From NCBI GenBank assembly GCA_902496345.1, contig CABVAP010000043.1, positions 1-16,035 of the forward strand: 16,035 bases of DNA, written 5' to 3'. The stretch comes from an uncultured Eubacteriales bacterium (GTDB lineage Bacteria > Bacillota > Clostridia > Lachnospirales > CAG-274). The position numbers and the translations under genes were made by a program. The notes under the pieces are model-generated. The model was given only the letters and a program-made list of their open reading frames with translations, had not been told where the DNA came from and did no database searches. Within the stretch, counting starts at the first letter, position 1, and every line of letters starts with the position of its first letter. Of this stretch, positions 15,184 through 16,035 are shown one piece after another.

Positions 15184-15783
15184 ATGAAGAGAAAGCTGTT
15201 TTCTGTGTTTTTGTCGTCCATTATGATTGTAAGCTCTATAAGCTTACCTGTTTTAGCTGAAACCTCTAATACTAAAAATAAAGAGGAAATAAGTATAAGT
15301 TCAGATAAAGAAAAAACACATCAAAAACTAGCTAAGATAACAAACATTTCAGATGATACAATTACAGTTGTATTTGCGAAAAGAGGCGAAAAGAAAAAAG
15401 ATAAAAAGCAAGCTGAACAAGTTGATAATTCAACATCAAAGCAAGCTATAGAAATTTCCTCTGATAACAAACCAAGGAAACCAGAAATGCAATTTTCAGA
15501 AGAAGAAGTAACCATTGATATAACTGACTCTGTTGAAATTAAAGTTGAAGATTCCGACAAAACTGACATATCAGCATTATCAAAAGATATGATTATTAGT
15601 TTAAAATACAACGATTCTGACGAACTAATTAAAATTTCACAAAGAAGTCACAAGCTAAAAGGCAAAACAAAAGACGAGGCTAAAAGCAAAGCTTCAGACA
15701 AAGATTTTAAACAAAAAAAATCTCATAAGCTTGAAAAATCTGATACATCAGATTCGGAAGACGCAACCAATGAGATTATATAA
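15184..15783 (+). CDS. Small, highly charged secreted protein of unknown function
   Basis: I cannot name a function. The 199-residue product begins with a clear signal peptide (MKRKLFSVFLSSIMIVSS, likely cut after VLA at residue 25). The mature part has a short strand-like segment, KITNISDDTITVVFAKRG (about 52-69), a Lys/Gln/Ser-rich linker, and a second strand-rich block, EEVTIDITDSVEIKV through DMIISLKYNDSDELIKI (about 107-152). The tail is very rich in Lys, Asp and Ser. This two-block layout with a low-complexity insert resembles small secreted clostridial proteins of a possible small beta-barrel type, an inference from pattern only. No cysteine, sorting motif or membrane anchor is present, so it is probably released. 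AAGGAGG lies nine bases before the ATG. It is divergent from hydE and followed by a good terminator. Confidence 0.8.
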   Translation: MKRKLFSVFLSSIMIVSSISLPVLAETSNTKNKEEISISSDKEKTHQKLAKITNISDDTITVVFAKRGEKKKDKKQAEQVDNSTSKQAIEISSDNKPRKPEMQFSEEEVTIDITDSVEIKVEDSDKTDISALSKDMIISLKYNDSDELIKISQRSHKLKGKTKDEAKSKASDKDFKQKKSHKLEKSDTSDSEDATNEII

Positions 15784-15865
15784 TTAAACACTACAACCTA
15801 TAAACAATTACAAGAAATTTACAAACACAAATAAATATTACTAAATTTAACTCCTTTAAAAATAC

Positions 15866-15905
15866 AAATAGTTCCTACACCAAATTTGATGCAGGAACTA
15901 TTTTT
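15866..15905 (+). terminator. Terminator after the secreted-protein gene
   Basis: Eleven bases (15866-15876) pair perfectly with 15893-15903, with further partial pairing inside the loop, and the stem runs into TTTTT. It lies about 80 bases after the stop codon. On the other strand the stem is also followed by a T-rich stretch, so it may work in both directions. Confidence 0.8.
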
Positions 15906-15942
15906 CATTACTCTATTATTTTCACAAATTAGAATTTGTCGA

Positions 15943-15968
15943 TGTAAAGACCGTGGGGCTTTGCCCCA
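15943..15968 (-). repeat. Interspersed palindromic repeat, right copy
   Basis: This is the exact reverse complement of 41-66. Here the palindrome is one base pair longer, GTGGGGC (15953-15959) with GCCCCAC (15963-15969) around TTT. It follows the terminator of the secreted-protein gene, so like the left copy it lies just past the end of a transcription unit. Confidence 0.75.
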
Positions 15969-16035
15969 CCACCCCACTAGCTTTCAGCACTTTTGCTACG
16001 CAAAAGTAGGCAACGGCACATTCGCTTGCGTAAAA
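15969..16035 (+). repeat. Hairpin-rich non-coding tail adjoining the repeat
   Basis: After the right repeat copy the sequence forms another perfect hairpin, ACTTTTGC (15989-15996) with GCAAAAGT (16000-16007), then a small CGC-TT-GCG palindrome at 16023-16030. No open frame is present. The GC-rich composition and consecutive palindromes suggest that the whole 15943-16035 stretch belongs to one composite repeat element cut by the window end. Confidence 0.5.

Noticed and set aside
41..15968. The GC-rich palindromes considered as CRISPR repeats or as transposon terminal inverted repeats
   Set aside because: There is no regular spacer array. The interval between the copies contains ordinary chromosomal genes and no transposase.

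Overview
The window comes from a strictly anaerobic, low-GC Bacillota, most likely a Clostridia member. The evidence is AT-rich DNA, strong Shine-Dalgarno sites, sigma-A type promoters with 17-base spacers, the rpsU-yqeY pair typical of Bacillota, an oxygen-sensitive class III ribonucleotide reductase (NrdD) and a [FeFe]-hydrogenase maturase (HydE). I cannot fix the family or genus from the sequence alone. Thirteen protein genes are supported. I saw no rRNA, tRNA, transposase, phage gene or CRISPR array.

Layout, left to right. Positions 1-120 hold one copy of an interspersed palindromic repeat and the terminator of the minus-strand rpsU-yqeY operon (121-776), whose near-consensus promoter lies at 841-869. 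The glycogen branching enzyme glgB (899-3112, minus) is divergent from the oligoendopeptidase F gene and a GNAT acetyltransferase gene (3300-5594, plus). Each side of the 3113-3299 gap has its own promoter. A GC-rich hairpin separates the acetyltransferase from a convergent secreted protein with a copper amine oxidase N-terminal-like (stalk) domain (5661-6896, minus).

Next comes a minus-strand block: nrdD, then miaA, then a PLP-dependent methionine gamma-lyase-like protein (11692 down to 6993). The nrdD promoter (11781-11809) overlaps one of two NrdR-type boxes whose centres are 31 bp apart, so this block is probably under NrdR control. Neither nrdG nor hfq, the partners one might expect, is adjacent.

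The last operon (14980 down to 12044, minus) contains hydE, an omega-amidase-like nitrilase-fold hydrolase and an ArsB/NhaD-type (IT superfamily) permease. The genes are tightly coupled: there is a 4-bp overlap, and one stop codon is embedded in the next Shine-Dalgarno site. All three appear to start with TTG. The amidase and permease could handle a keto-acid amide and its dicarboxylate product, but their link to HydE is not obvious and is the most intriguing association here. A small, highly charged secreted protein (15184-15783, plus) is divergent from hydE and ends at a clear terminator. The right end carries an inverted copy of the left-end repeat followed by more hairpins. The two 26-base copies, about 15.9 kb apart in opposite orientation, nearly bound the window.

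Most of the window is housekeeping or ordinary accessory metabolism. I do not see a clearly new defence or mobile system. The best leads are the hydE-amidase-permease operon, the NrdR-controlled nrdD-miaA-lyase block and the terminal repeats.
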